A stretch of 64,000 nucleotides of DNA from a virus, in IMG/VR virus record IMGVR_UViG_3300007609_000005, positions 1-64,000 of that record. One strand, 5' to 3'. This document shows positions 41,078 through 50,109 of this stretch, piece after piece. The position numbers and the translations under genes were made by a program. Position 1 is the first letter of the stretch; each line of letters starts with the position of its first letter. The notes beneath the pieces are model-generated. The model was not told the origin of the DNA. It ran no database searches and worked only from the letters and a program-made list of their open reading frames with translations.

Positions 41078-42652
41078 ATGATTATAAACAAGAACATACA
41101 CGAAAAACTCCTTACGTCAATCCAAGAAATGTTGATCGATACGAAAGTTAATCTACCATACTATGGTGAATTTAACTTATTGGTGAACTTTCACGAGTCC
41201 AATAACCTTCCAACATGTGGTGTAAATGTTACATCAAAGGGGATGAACTTCTACTACAATCCGAAGTTCCTACAACACATGTCCCAAAAAGAAGTGAACT
41301 TCGTAACACTACACGAAGATTTCCACTTACTTTTCAATCACCCACGTAGAACAATCACGGGTCAATATAATCACAAATTGTCGAATATTGCACAAGATAT
41401 GATTATCAACTACATCATTTGGGACGATATCTCTCACAATTTTGTAGAAATTCCAAAGGATGAGAATGGTAAGAATATGGCACTGTTCCCACCAAAGGAA
41501 TACAAAGGTAAATTGATCTATGAAGAAGTCTATACTTGGTTGAAAGACGAAAAAGAAAAGTGGGACGAAGAACAGAAGAAAAACTCCGGTGATGGTGATT
41601 GCCAAACATGTAACGGCTCTGGTCAAAAACAAGACCAAAATGATCAAGGTCAAAGTGATGGTCAAGGTCAAGACCAAGGCCAAGGTCAAGGTGATGGTCA
41701 AGGTGATGGTCAAGGTGATGGAGAAGGTCAAGACCAAGGTCAAGGTCAAGGTGATGGTCAAGGTGATGGAGAAGGTCAAGGTCAAGGTGATGGTCAAGGT
41801 GATGGACACAATCACGGTCAATCAGGCGAACCTTGCCCAGATTGTAATGGCACGGGTAACCAAAATGGTATGGATTCATCTGGTAAGCCATCTTATGGTC
41901 CATATGGACAAAACCCATCCGGAGATGGTTCTATTGATACATGGTCAAAAGAACAGATCTTTAAGGACATGGATCAGAATGATGGACAATATATGGATTC
42001 CCACATCACCGATGATGTTCCTGAGGACATGAGAGAAACAATGGTACGAGATGCCATGGAAAGATTGGCTGCACGAGGACTTGCATCAGGTAATATTGAA
42101 ACAACTCTGAATAAACTTCAGAAGAAACGAAAAGATTACTTGAAAGAAATCAAACGTTCAATCTCAAATGAGATCTTCGGTACTAAAAAACAAAAGACTA
42201 TTACTCGAATCAATCGTAGAGGTATCAAAGGTCTTAAAGGTAACCGAAAGACCAAGACAACAATCAACGTTATTCTTGATACATCCGGTTCTATGGGTGG
42301 TCAAGGGACATTTGAAAGAGTTCTGTCGTATGTTTATAGGAACGACATTGAAATAAACTTCATCCAAGGTGATACTGATGTGAAGTGGGTTGAGAAGTTC
42401 AAGAAGAAACGTCAATTGGAAACAATGAAAATCCGAGGTCTTGGTGGCACTGTGCTCCAACCTAGCGTGGATTACTGTGTCGAACACTATAATGAGTACA
42501 ATACTTGTATACTTACGGATGGTTACACAGATACTCTTGACCTCTCTAAGTTGAATGGACGAGTTCTAATGATTTCTGTTGGTGTTGAAGTACCAACTAG
42601 CCGACCACCAAAGAAAGGTGTGAAGCAAATCGTACTTGAAGAAACTCACTAA
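41078..42652 (+). CDS. CobT/VWA-like protein with metallopeptidase-type N-terminal domain, 524 aa
   Basis: The N-terminal domain contains LHEDFHLLFNH (about residues 76-86), an HExxH-type zinc site of DUF2201-like proteins. A linker of Gly-Gln-Asp repeats (about 188-248) separates two knuckles, CQTCNGSG (about 174-181) and CPDCNGTG (about 253-260), which together resemble DnaJ-type zinc pairs. The C-terminal VWA domain has the MIDAS motif DTSGSMGG (about 401-408). Such VWA proteins work with MoxR/CobS ATPases, and the phage has one at 53329-54498. Metal-chelatase or remodelling roles are known for the family; the target here is unknown. Confidence 0.75.
   Translation: MIINKNIHEKLLTSIQEMLIDTKVNLPYYGEFNLLVNFHESNNLPTCGVNVTSKGMNFYYNPKFLQHMSQKEVNFVTLHEDFHLLFNHPRRTITGQYNHKLSNIAQDMIINYIIWDDISHNFVEIPKDENGKNMALFPPKEYKGKLIYEEVYTWLKDEKEKWDEEQKKNSGDGDCQTCNGSGQKQDQNDQGQSDGQGQDQGQGQGDGQGDGQGDGEGQDQGQGQGDGQGDGEGQGQGDGQGDGHNHGQSGEPCPDCNGTGNQNGMDSSGKPSYGPYGQNPSGDGSIDTWSKEQIFKDMDQNDGQYMDSHITDDVPEDMRETMVRDAMERLAARGLASGNIETTLNKLQKKRKDYLKEIKRSISNEIFGTKKQKTITRINRRGIKGLKGNRKTKTTINVILDTSGSMGGQGTFERVLSYVYRNDIEINFIQGDTDVKWVEKFKKKRQLETMKIRGLGGTVLQPSVDYCVEHYNEYNTCILTDGYTDTLDLSKLNGRVLMISVGVEVPTSRPPKKGVKQIVLEETH
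41641..41824 (+). repeat. In-frame GGTCAAGGTGATGG-type repeat tract
   Basis: Short units of GGTCAAGGT, GATGGT and GACCAAGGT are repeated about 20 times. They encode a Gly-Gln-Asp linker inside the VWA protein and could expand or contract by slippage. Long open frames on other strands here are repeat artefacts. Confidence 0.85.
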
Positions 42653-42682
42653 GAGTTTAACAAGTTGTGTATGTTTGTTTGT

Positions 42683-42714
42683 GAGTGGGGTTGAATTTCA
42701 ACCCCACTCTTTTT
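42683..42714 (+). terminator. Intrinsic terminator after the VWA gene
   Basis: GAGTGGGGTTG (42683-42693) pairs with CAACCCCACTC (42699-42709), an 11-bp stem with a 5-nt loop followed by a T run. Confidence 0.9.
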
Positions 42715-42735
42715 AACTGAAAAAAGAAAAATAAC

Positions 42736-43875
42736 ATGAAAAGTATATTAACAGTAATATTTATCTTAATTTCCCAACTTTTATATGCTGGATGTGGTCC
42801 ATACGAAATTGTAGATGTTTATCCTGAGGTTGGGTCAATAGAAGTGCCAATAAATTTAACTTCAATAAAATTCATACCTGATAACCTACTATCATGTAGC
42901 ACTGCTGCAAAATTTAGAGATGGGTACTTACGAATATTTGAATCTACAACAAATCAGTTAGTTGATAGTATTGATGTAAATGATTATTACCCATATGGTT
43001 ATGAAGCACCATTTGGCGAAGAACTTATTTTTCCACTTAATACAACGTTACAATATTGTACTAATTATTATGTAACAATGGATATAGGTACTGTATATAA
43101 CCCGTGCTGTTCAAGTGGTGGGGATTTTGGGATGTATGGTCAAATTGATCCAAATACAGGGGATGGTTACTTTTGGGGAGAATGGGTAACAACACCTCAA
43201 CCACATTGGGAAGGATTTACTTGGGAATTTACAACAATAACACCGGAAATACAATTAGATGTCACCGATGCTTCTTGTTACAATTCCTGTGATGGTTCTA
43301 TCGAAATATATTCACCTTTAACCAATCAAGGACAAATTTATAATAATCATTGTCCAAATACATACTTCTTTGACCTGTCTGCAATAACATATGGATGTAT
43401 TGACAATTTTGAAGTTACTATAGATTCCCCAGATTCAATAGTTATTTATGAAACTGTTACGAATTCAAGTATTAATTTGTCTGTAAATGGAGGAATACCA
43501 CCATACCAATTTAATTGGACTGGACCAAATGGGTTTATATCAAATCAACCATATAACATAAACAATTTACAGGGCGGTATATACACATATACTATTACTG
43601 ATAATAATGGGTGTCAATCATCAAACGAAATATCTATTAGTATCATGTCCATTGAAGATATCACCCACATAAAAAATTCGGAACACATTTTATTTCCAAA
43701 TCCTTCGAAGATACAAATTAATATCAAACCAAATACTAATTATAGAATAATTGATATTTCTGGCAGAACAATATCAAAAAATTTTACAGAGAATGGGACA
43801 ATAAATGTATCACATTTGAATGGGGTGTATTATTTATTTGATAATAACCAAATTCATAAATTCATAGTTGAATAG
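42736..43875 (+). CDS. Secreted protein with T9SS C-terminal sorting domain, 379 aa
   Basis: It begins with a signal peptide (MKSILTVIFILISQLLYAG, cleavage about residue 19). An Ig-like Big_5-type domain follows (VDVYPEVGSIEVPIN), then a SprB/PKD-like repeat (GGIPPYQFNWTGPNG..LQGGIYTYTITDNNGC, about 250-288). The end is a type A T9SS sorting domain (ILFPNPSKIQINIKPN..YRIIDISGR..LNGVYYLF, about 315-379). T9SS exists only in Bacteroidota, where such tails direct proteins across the outer membrane. It lies behind a terminator and beside a homing-nuclease gene, so it is probably a host-derived cargo gene that could alter the infected cell's surface. Confidence 0.88.
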   Translation: MKSILTVIFILISQLLYAGCGPYEIVDVYPEVGSIEVPINLTSIKFIPDNLLSCSTAAKFRDGYLRIFESTTNQLVDSIDVNDYYPYGYEAPFGEELIFPLNTTLQYCTNYYVTMDIGTVYNPCCSSGGDFGMYGQIDPNTGDGYFWGEWVTTPQPHWEGFTWEFTTITPEIQLDVTDASCYNSCDGSIEIYSPLTNQGQIYNNHCPNTYFFDLSAITYGCIDNFEVTIDSPDSIVIYETVTNSSINLSVNGGIPPYQFNWTGPNGFISNQPYNINNLQGGIYTYTITDNNGCQSSNEISISIMSIEDITHIKNSEHILFPNPSKIQINIKPNTNYRIIDISGRTISKNFTENGTINVSHLNGVYYLFDNNQIHKFIVE

Positions 43876-44681
43876 CTTTCCTCAGTAAGAAAAGATTTAG
43901 ATGAATTGTGTCTCTTCTTTGTCATACATAAGTTTGACAGAGAAGAGATTTCTTCTTCAGATATATTGTTTTGAAACCCGTGAATAATACTCACTTTATG
44001 ATCCAACGTTGGATATTCTCTATCAGTGTGTTTGTATGAAAAGTTATTGGCAATATATTCACCATCATAATAATCATTACCATCCCAATTCTCCATCAAT
44101 ATCTTTCGGTTCCTTTCAGTGAGTTTCCTAACCCTTTTCCGGTAAATATCCCATTCAGTCAATTGTTCATCAGGAATTATTAAACCTCTTTCCATTTTGG
44201 TTATTAAACCTTTCTCAATTATCTTTGAATTAAATTCTTCTAATTTCATATAGTGACCACCATACCTTTCATTTAAAGTTCCCTTTAATTGTTCTTTGTG
44301 TTGATCAGAATCAACATAATATTCTGACCCATATTTCTCCAAGCAAGTTTTTTTCCTTTTCTCAACAACTTCTTCACACTTACTTGGATTATCAACACCA
44401 TATTTATCCAACATGGTCTTTTTGGCTGTGATGTTATTACACGATTTACAATTATAAGTCCCACTTCTATCTTTATTCTTTGAATACTTCAACATAGATA
44501 AATTTTTAGTGATAGAACCACAACTATCACATTGAGCATCAATCTTATACTTACAATACTTCATTAAATATTTGACCGGCATCATAACTTTCTTACCATA
44601 TTCAACTTCAATACCTTGTTCTCGGAAGTGCTTCATATTCTTAGGATTAAATGTTATCTCCACTTCTTTTGTCAGTATCAT
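43854..44681 (-). CDS. HNH homing-endonuclease-like protein, about 275 aa
   Basis: A CDSCGS/CKSCN zinc knuckle (about residues 50-88) precedes repeats of the MLDKYGVDNPSK type (three copies between about 90 and 150). A C-terminal HNH region LDHKVSIIHGF..LSNLCMTKKRHNSSKS follows. The start MILTKEVEITFNPKN parallels the N-terminus of the other YGVD-repeat protein at 39289-40968; an ATG 30 nt upstream is possible. It overlaps the 3' end of the T9SS gene by 22 nt. Confidence 0.7.
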   Translation of the reverse strand: MILTKEVEITFNPKNMKHFREQGIEVEYGKKVMMPVKYLMKYCKYKIDAQCDSCGSITKNLSMLKYSKNKDRSGTYNCKSCNNITAKKTMLDKYGVDNPSKCEEVVEKRKKTCLEKYGSEYYVDSDQHKEQLKGTLNERYGGHYMKLEEFNSKIIEKGLITKMERGLIIPDEQLTEWDIYRKRVRKLTERNRKILMENWDGNDYYDGEYIANNFSYKHTDREYPTLDHKVSIIHGFQNNISEEEISSLSNLCMTKKRHNSSKSFLTEESYSTMNL

Positions 44682-44832
44682 AAGTCTATATATTATCTTT
44701 ACAAAATCCAAAAACTCATCGTTTTTATCACATAATGCTACTACTTGAGAAAATTTACGAACATTTTCAATAAATTAATAATTACTAATAGAGATAGGTA
44801 CTAAAACCTAATAAAAATAGAATTGATAAATT

Positions 44833-44952
44833 ATGGAATTTTTAATGGAAATAATTAAAGAATTAATAATTGAAATTATCAAACGAATGTTGGATAAGTA
44901 TTGTGCAAAAAGTGAACTAATACCATACTTAAAGAAGTGTGATCATTCATAA
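44833..44952 (+). CDS. Possible small protein, 39 aa
   Basis: An ATG opens MEFLMEIIKELIIEIIKRML, an amphipathic helix, and ends KKCDHS with TAA. No promoter element is visible, and the rest of 44682-45092 shows nothing else I can support. It may be a small membrane-active or chance frame. Confidence 0.35.
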   Translation: MEFLMEIIKELIIEIIKRMLDKYCAKSELIPYLKKCDHS

Positions 44953-45092
44953 ACACCGATGGTGAATTGATTAAACTGTGTAGTGGCTTATATCATTGTG
45001 ATATGGATATATGATTGTGGTAAGATAAAGTTCGAAAAATTGATATAAATTACCGTTCTATTTTATATATAGAAGAAACAACCAAATCACCA

Positions 45093-45773
45093 ATGAGTAA
45101 ACTCATAACGAGTCTATCAGAATACATCAAAGAAGAAACCACCAATGGTATTTGGTATCACGGAACACCGGATAGTAGAGGAATCGAAAAAAATGGATTC
45201 GATAAAAGAACTAAGAGTATAACATATCTAAAAGATATTGAAAAATACAAGGAAGCCCAATCAAAATTGAAATCTGCACGAGAAAATGATGATATGGATT
45301 TATATCATAGGATATTGGATACGATATCTTATTTCAAGTCTGATATGACATATAATTCTCCTATATTCTTAACTGATAACTACTCGGTTGCTAGAACATA
45401 TGCTGACCCAATGAGGGCATTTGATTACCAAGGGGCGATTGAAAAAGTTTATAAGGTAAGGGTCAATAACTGTAATAGGGTAGTTCGGATAAATGCAACT
45501 GGTGATAGGTTTCGTTTCATATCAGTTGATAAGGTTAAAAGAGGATTTATGGCATTTGGTATAACCGAGGAGGAAATAACTGACCTTATAAACAAATTCA
45601 ATTTTTATGTTCAGAATAACAAAGGTGTGCAAACTGATGTTATTGCAGCCATTGGTAATTGTCTCAAAATAGATTGTATTGATGTAATTGGTGTATATGA
45701 TTCATATAATGGGGGCAAAATAAAATCCACCGTTAGAATGGTATTAGACCCATCAAACATAGAGATAGTATAG
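45093..45773 (+). CDS. ADP-ribosyltransferase-like protein with N-terminal tag, 226 aa
   Basis: The N-terminus MSKLITSLSEYIKEE matches the recurrent tag. GIWYHGTPDSRGIEKNGFD (about residues 19-37) is the H-G-T motif of ART/RNA 2'-phosphotransferase-type folds, followed by PIFLTDNYSVARTYAD (about 90-105), the second strand typical of these NAD-binding domains. T4 packages the ART Alt in its head by a similar N-terminal signal, so a packaged host-modifying enzyme is plausible. The third catalytic position is not clear. It ends with TAG. Confidence 0.6.
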   Translation: MSKLITSLSEYIKEETTNGIWYHGTPDSRGIEKNGFDKRTKSITYLKDIEKYKEAQSKLKSARENDDMDLYHRILDTISYFKSDMTYNSPIFLTDNYSVARTYADPMRAFDYQGAIEKVYKVRVNNCNRVVRINATGDRFRFISVDKVKRGFMAFGITEEEITDLINKFNFYVQNNKGVQTDVIAAIGNCLKIDCIDVIGVYDSYNGGKIKSTVRMVLDPSNIEIV

Positions 45774-45826
45774 TGATGAATTAAAACAAGTATCAACTAT
45801 TCACATTATTTTACATAGAATAATGT

Positions 45827-46291
45827 ATGAATAGACATATTAAGAAATTTCAAGATAAGAATAACAATGAAATAAAATCAACTATATTGTTATCTGCCTT
45901 TCCGGGTACAGGTAAATCACACCTCTTTAAGAATAACAAAAACCTTAAAATTTTGGATAGTGACAGTAGTACATTCGATAAAAAAGATTTTCCGGAAAAT
46001 TATATAAAACACATCAAAGAAAATATTGGTGTTGTAGATATCATATGCATAAGTAGTCATGAAGAGGTAAGGAAGGCATTAGTTGATAACGGACTCATGT
46101 TCTTACTTGTATATCCTAATATAGAACTCAAAGATGAGTATATTGAGAGATATGAAACCAGAGGGAACGACAAAGGATTCATCGAATTATTGACAGATAA
46201 ATGGGATGAATGGATAACAGATGTTTCTGAACAGAAAAATTGCATAAGAATTGAATTGGGTAAAAATGAATTCATAGGAGATAAATTATGA
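45827..46291 (+). CDS. P-loop NTPase, nucleoside/polynucleotide kinase-like, 154 aa
   Basis: Walker A is AFPGTGKSHLF (about residues 25-35), followed by ILDSDSSTFDK and a lid region EYIERYETRGND. The fold resembles small phage kinases and zeta-toxin-like P-loop proteins. The N-terminus MNRHIKKFQDKNN is a weak version of the N-terminal tag. It overlaps the next gene by 4 nt. Confidence 0.6.
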   Translation: MNRHIKKFQDKNNNEIKSTILLSAFPGTGKSHLFKNNKNLKILDSDSSTFDKKDFPENYIKHIKENIGVVDIICISSHEEVRKALVDNGLMFLLVYPNIELKDEYIERYETRGNDKGFIELLTDKWDEWITDVSEQKNCIRIELGKNEFIGDKL

Positions 46292-46482
46292 CAAGTATAT
46301 TACAAACAGGTCTAATACCAACCGTAGGATATTCATCAACACCGATCAAAACCATAATCGGTTATGAGGATGTTAAGGGACTAGGAACTATAGAACATTC
46401 TGTATTGAGTGGAAGGTCATTAACACTGGAAGAGATAAAGGAAGAAAAAGCCAAATTAAAGAAAAGATTAGATAAGGAATGA
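46288..46482 (+). CDS. Hypothetical protein, 64 aa
   Basis: A small protein with a helical C-terminus IKEEKAKLKKRLDKE, coupled by 4-nt overlaps to the kinase before it and the methyltransferase after it. It may be an accessory to the methyltransferase, but nothing shows this directly. Confidence 0.5.
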   Translation: MTSILQTGLIPTVGYSSTPIKTIIGYEDVKGLGTIEHSVLSGRSLTLEEIKEEKAKLKKRLDKE

Positions 46483-47426
46483 ACGTATTAAGTCTATTTG
46501 ATGGTATGAGTTGTGGTCAAATTGCCCTCAATCGTCAAGGAATAAAATATAAGAATTATTATGCAAGTGAGATTGATAAACATGCAATCCAAGTAACTGA
46601 GAAAAACTATCCAAAAACCATACAACTCGGTGACGTAAAGGATATTACCAAAGAAACATTCGGTGATGAGAAGATAGATCTTTTGATAGGTGGTTCGCCT
46701 TGTCAGGGATTCTCCAAGGCAGGGAAGGGATTGAACTTCGAAGACCCAAGGTCAAAGTTATTTTTCGAATATGTACGTTTACTGAAAGAACTCAAACCAA
46801 AATATTTTCTTTTGGAAAATGTTAAAATGAAGAAGGAACACGAGGAAATAATAACCGATTTTCTTGGGGTATATCCAATGAAAATAGATTCACTGCACCT
46901 TACACCACAAACACGTAAAAGGTTATATTGGACAAATATTCCCGGTGGGGTCAATGTTATTCAGAATGATAGAAAAGAACTCAGAGATATTATCGAAAAG
47001 AATCACCCAATAACAGATAAAGAAATAAAGTATCTCGAAAAGTTCCCACTATTGGAACGAGTTGGTGATAAATTAATACATCCTGAGGCAACTAAGAAAG
47101 GTTATGCAGAGGCAAGTATTTATGAAGGACTTGATCTATCATTCCCCAATTCCCAAACAAGAAGAGGTCGGTCAATGAAAGATTATTCCAATTGTTTAAC
47201 TGCATCAGGTCATGACCTTGGTATAGTGGTAAAACATAATGATAAATTGATTTGGAGAAGATTCACACCAGTGGAATGTGAAAGATTACAAACAGTTCCT
47301 GATAATTACACATCAGTAAAAGATGAAGAAGGGAATGAATTAATATCCGATACACAAAGGTATAAAATGTTGGGCAATGGATGGACAGTTGATATTATTG
47401 GAAATATTTTGAAAAATATGGAATGA
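46479..47426 (+). CDS. dcm: DNA (cytosine-5) methyltransferase
   Basis: A 315-residue enzyme with the C5-MTase motifs in order: LSLFDGMSCGQIAL (motif I, SAM binding), LLIGGSPCQGFSKAG (motif IV, catalytic Cys), YFLLENVKM (motif VI), QTRKRLYW (motif VIII) and the C-terminal RYKMLGNGWTVDII (motif X). It methylates cytosine in a target set by its short recognition domain (about residues 180-270). No cognate restriction enzyme is adjacent, so it probably protects phage DNA. Confidence 0.93.
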   Translation: MNVLSLFDGMSCGQIALNRQGIKYKNYYASEIDKHAIQVTEKNYPKTIQLGDVKDITKETFGDEKIDLLIGGSPCQGFSKAGKGLNFEDPRSKLFFEYVRLLKELKPKYFLLENVKMKKEHEEIITDFLGVYPMKIDSLHLTPQTRKRLYWTNIPGGVNVIQNDRKELRDIIEKNHPITDKEIKYLEKFPLLERVGDKLIHPEATKKGYAEASIYEGLDLSFPNSQTRRGRSMKDYSNCLTASGHDLGIVVKHNDKLIWRRFTPVECERLQTVPDNYTSVKDEEGNELISDTQRYKMLGNGWTVDIIGNILKNME

Positions 47427-47813
47427 TCATCTTTGGTAATTATTCTGTACTGCATATATGATTGACTTGAACCGGGTTTCAATTTCTTCATCTTGTGCCT
47501 TTTTTAATTCACCAAGATTTCTAACTATTCCTTTCAGAGCCTTTATATGTTCAAATTTTAAAAACATCAAATAAGGGAAGTATCTTATAGGCTTTTTGTC
47601 CTTATTCCATCGACCATACAATGCCGCCTTGAAATTTTTCTTAGTAATTTCCACTATATCATATTCATAATTAATGACATACATTTTAAGACCATATCCA
47701 AGCACAATATCATAATCATCTAACTTTAAAAGGCTTAGATCACTTATATGATAAAAATTCCTATCTTTAACATGTATCTCATATTCCTCATTGAATTTTT
47801 TAAGATGTTTCAT
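47427..47813 (-). CDS. Hypothetical protein with N-terminal tag, 128 aa
   Basis: It opens MKHLKKFNEEYEIHVKD, a model copy of the N-terminal tag. The remainder is strand-rich and unassigned. It begins a row of three minus-strand tagged genes of similar size (47427-48451), perhaps paralogous. Confidence 0.6.
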   Translation of the reverse strand: MKHLKKFNEEYEIHVKDRNFYHISDLSLLKLDDYDIVLGYGLKMYVINYEYDIVEITKKNFKAALYGRWNKDKKPIRYFPYLMFLKFEHIKALKGIVRNLGELKKAQDEEIETRFKSIIYAVQNNYQR

Positions 47814-48207
47814 TTATACCACCTCCCTTTCTAGCCAATACTTTGACATATTCAAACATAGTCTTCATTTTTTTGTTGTATATTTTTTCCACCTCTGATA
47901 ATTTATCCAATAACTCTTGTACATCATCAAGTTGTTCACCTTTCAAGAATAAAAAGTACTTAAAAACATCAGGTGTATCAAATGTACTTTTATTATAATA
48001 AGCAGTCTTGGTCTTTACCTCCCAAAATCTTTTAATTTTTTCTAATTTATAATCCTTATTTACGAAATAAACCTCTTTACCCATTTTATTTAATTTTTTG
48101 AAATCCTCTGAATTCAACATATCCATTTTTTCAATAGGGAAAATGGAACTTGATAATATACTATCTCCAACAGATTTCTTTTCATTATAATTTTTAATAT
48201 GCTGCAT
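47800..48207 (-). CDS. Hypothetical protein with N-terminal tag, 135 aa
   Basis: The start MQHIKNYNEKKSVGDS was chosen because it gives the phage's common N-terminal tag; the longer frame adds an unlikely hydrophobic leader. The body shares with the neighbour at 47427 the order of a YFVNKDYKLEKI-type strand pair, a FKYFLFLK strand and a C-terminal helix. Confidence 0.6.
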   Translation of the reverse strand: MQHIKNYNEKKSVGDSILSSSIFPIEKMDMLNSEDFKKLNKMGKEVYFVNKDYKLEKIKRFWEVKTKTAYYNKSTFDTPDVFKYFLFLKGEQLDDVQELLDKLSEVEKIYNKKMKTMFEYVKVLARKGGGINETS

Positions 48208-48211
48208 GATT

Positions 48212-48451
48212 TTAATATTCAATTTTATCAACACTGTGTAAATAAACCTCATGTTCCTCATTATCATATAAAACAGTAATAAGACCATCATTATCAATAC
48301 TTACAGGGACGAGAGATTTATCTGGATCTGCATCAGGAAAATCTTTAACGGTTGATGCATATAACCTTCCTTGATTCTTTATGGTTTCTACAACATCATC
48401 ATGTTCGATATTATTCACCTTAAACCCCTCATATGTTTTAATGTGTTTCAT
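48212..48451 (-). CDS. Small protein with N-terminal tag, 79 aa
   Basis: The start MKHIKTYEGFKVNNIEHDD gives the usual tag; seven residues upstream are not needed. The body contains two strands, GLITVLYDNEEHEVYL. Unassigned. Confidence 0.55.
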   Translation of the reverse strand: MKHIKTYEGFKVNNIEHDDVVETIKNQGRLYASTVKDFPDADPDKSLVPVSIDNDGLITVLYDNEEHEVYLHSVDKIEY

Positions 48452-48541
48452 TATAATATATATTAAAACCAATTCCTATCATTAATACAATTTTTAAAAC
48501 CACATGAGTCATTTAATATATAACAAAAACCAAGTATCAAT

Positions 48542-49360
48542 ATGTCATTTATAAAGAAGTATAACGAACTGAATAGTGATAAATATAAATTGGCAGGAGA
48601 AGAATTAACTAAACTAGGTCACTCTGGCCGCGGGAAAAAACTTATTGAATGGGGAGAACATAAACGATATTCGGAAATATCGGAAAAGGCAGAATATGCT
48701 AGAAATATTTATTCCAAATACGGAAAATTGCGAATTTATGTGGAGGGATTTCATGACACCAGGGATAAACAACTTTGGGGAGATTTAATTCCGGATGAGT
48801 TTGATTATTTTATACATTTTTCGAATGATGTTACAGTAGAAGAGTTTGGAACTGTTGATGATGGAAATGATTCGGAGATACTACACTTCAATCTTTATAT
48901 TATTCCAACCCAAGAAATGATAGACCGACTTTTCAACGCTGATCACAAAACAACTGACAAACAACTTATAACTTTTTACAAAGACGAACTTAGCATTGAT
49001 GATTTTTCATCTTACTTCTTTTTATGCACTTTTACAATCGAATTTAAGAAAGATCTCGAAAATCAAAAATTGAATTTATCAGATATAAGTATTTGCCCGG
49101 TTGAAATGGACTTTGGTAAAATAACATTAAAAACAAAAAGGGATGCAGCCAAATTCAGAGAGCTATTGTATTCAATATTCAATAAAGACATAGACTACCC
49201 AACATATCCGAATAATACACTTTCAAAAAAACCAATGTATGATGAAATTCAAGAAACATTGGTAGAACTTGATGTACTTACGAATTACGGACTTGAAATT
49301 GAAGATATTGCAGAACAGATAAAAATATTTTCAACAAATAAATTGTATAAAGAGATATGA
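48542..49360 (+). CDS. Tagged paralog pair, first member, 272 aa
   Basis: It opens MSFIKKYNELNSDKYKLAG. It aligns by eye with the next protein throughout: the LGHSGRGKKL segment, EHKRYSEI, IIPTQEMIDRLF, the KRDAAKFRELLYSIFNKDIDYP region and a C-terminal NKLYKEI. The function of the family is unknown. Confidence 0.65.
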   Translation: MSFIKKYNELNSDKYKLAGEELTKLGHSGRGKKLIEWGEHKRYSEISEKAEYARNIYSKYGKLRIYVEGFHDTRDKQLWGDLIPDEFDYFIHFSNDVTVEEFGTVDDGNDSEILHFNLYIIPTQEMIDRLFNADHKTTDKQLITFYKDELSIDDFSSYFFLCTFTIEFKKDLENQKLNLSDISICPVEMDFGKITLKTKRDAAKFRELLYSIFNKDIDYPTYPNNTLSKKPMYDEIQETLVELDVLTNYGLEIEDIAEQIKIFSTNKLYKEI

Positions 49361-50109
49361 AAAAACATTTAAGAAAGTATAACGAATTACACTCAAGTGT
49401 GTATAAGAAAGTCGGTAAAAAACTAACAGATATGGGACATATTAATCGTGGCGAAAAATTATCTGATTATGCAGAACACAAAAAACATTCAGAAATCCAT
49501 GAAAGAGCAACCGAAACAAGAGAACTTTATTCAAAATATCCCCAATTCAAACCAACAATAACATTTTACGATGGATGGGGTATGGAAGAACCCGAATACA
49601 CAACATTTATAACATTCAGCACACATGAGATATCGAATCTGTTTCATGGTATTGGAGACAATAAGAAATATTTAGAATTTGGACTATATATGGTACCATC
49701 TAAACAAATGATCGATTATATTTTTGAATTGCAAAAAGAAATGAAAATCTATAAATTCATATACACACCATACATTATATTAGGTTTGGTTAATATGGAG
49801 TTTCATGCAGATGCTGCAAAAATGACACTATCAAGATTATATTATGATGACGAACGATCCGATATATCCTCAGAATTTACAAGCCGCAGAGAAGCAGTTA
49901 GCCTGAAAAAACTAATATATGATATATTAAATAAAGAAACAGATTACCCAGTTGGTCCATGGAACGAAAACACAAAATCAAAACCACAATACCAAGAGTT
50001 CGAGGAAGCACTGTCTGAAGTTGATGTCCTTGGTGAATATGGACTTGATATGGAAGATATTGCAGAAATGGTCAAAAACCATACAGTAAATGAATTATAT
50101 AAGAATTAA
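49357..50109 (+). CDS. Tagged paralog pair, second member, 250 aa
   Basis: It opens MKKHLRKYNELHSSVYKK and shares with its neighbour GHINRGEKL, EHKKHSEIHE, MVPSKQMIDYIF and RREAVSLKKLIYDILNKETDYP. Its ATG overlaps the first member's stop. The arrangement indicates tandem duplication followed by divergence. Confidence 0.65.
   Translation: MKKHLRKYNELHSSVYKKVGKKLTDMGHINRGEKLSDYAEHKKHSEIHERATETRELYSKYPQFKPTITFYDGWGMEEPEYTTFITFSTHEISNLFHGIGDNKKYLEFGLYMVPSKQMIDYIFELQKEMKIYKFIYTPYIILGLVNMEFHADAAKMTLSRLYYDDERSDISSEFTSRREAVSLKKLIYDILNKETDYPVGPWNENTKSKPQYQEFEEALSEVDVLGEYGLDMEDIAEMVKNHTVNELYKN

Noticed and set aside
41327-42032. Long open frames on the opposite strand and in another frame over the VWA gene
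   Set aside because: They arise from the Gly-Gln-Asp repeat tract and encode low-complexity Leu/Thr, Asp/His or Lys/Val strings.
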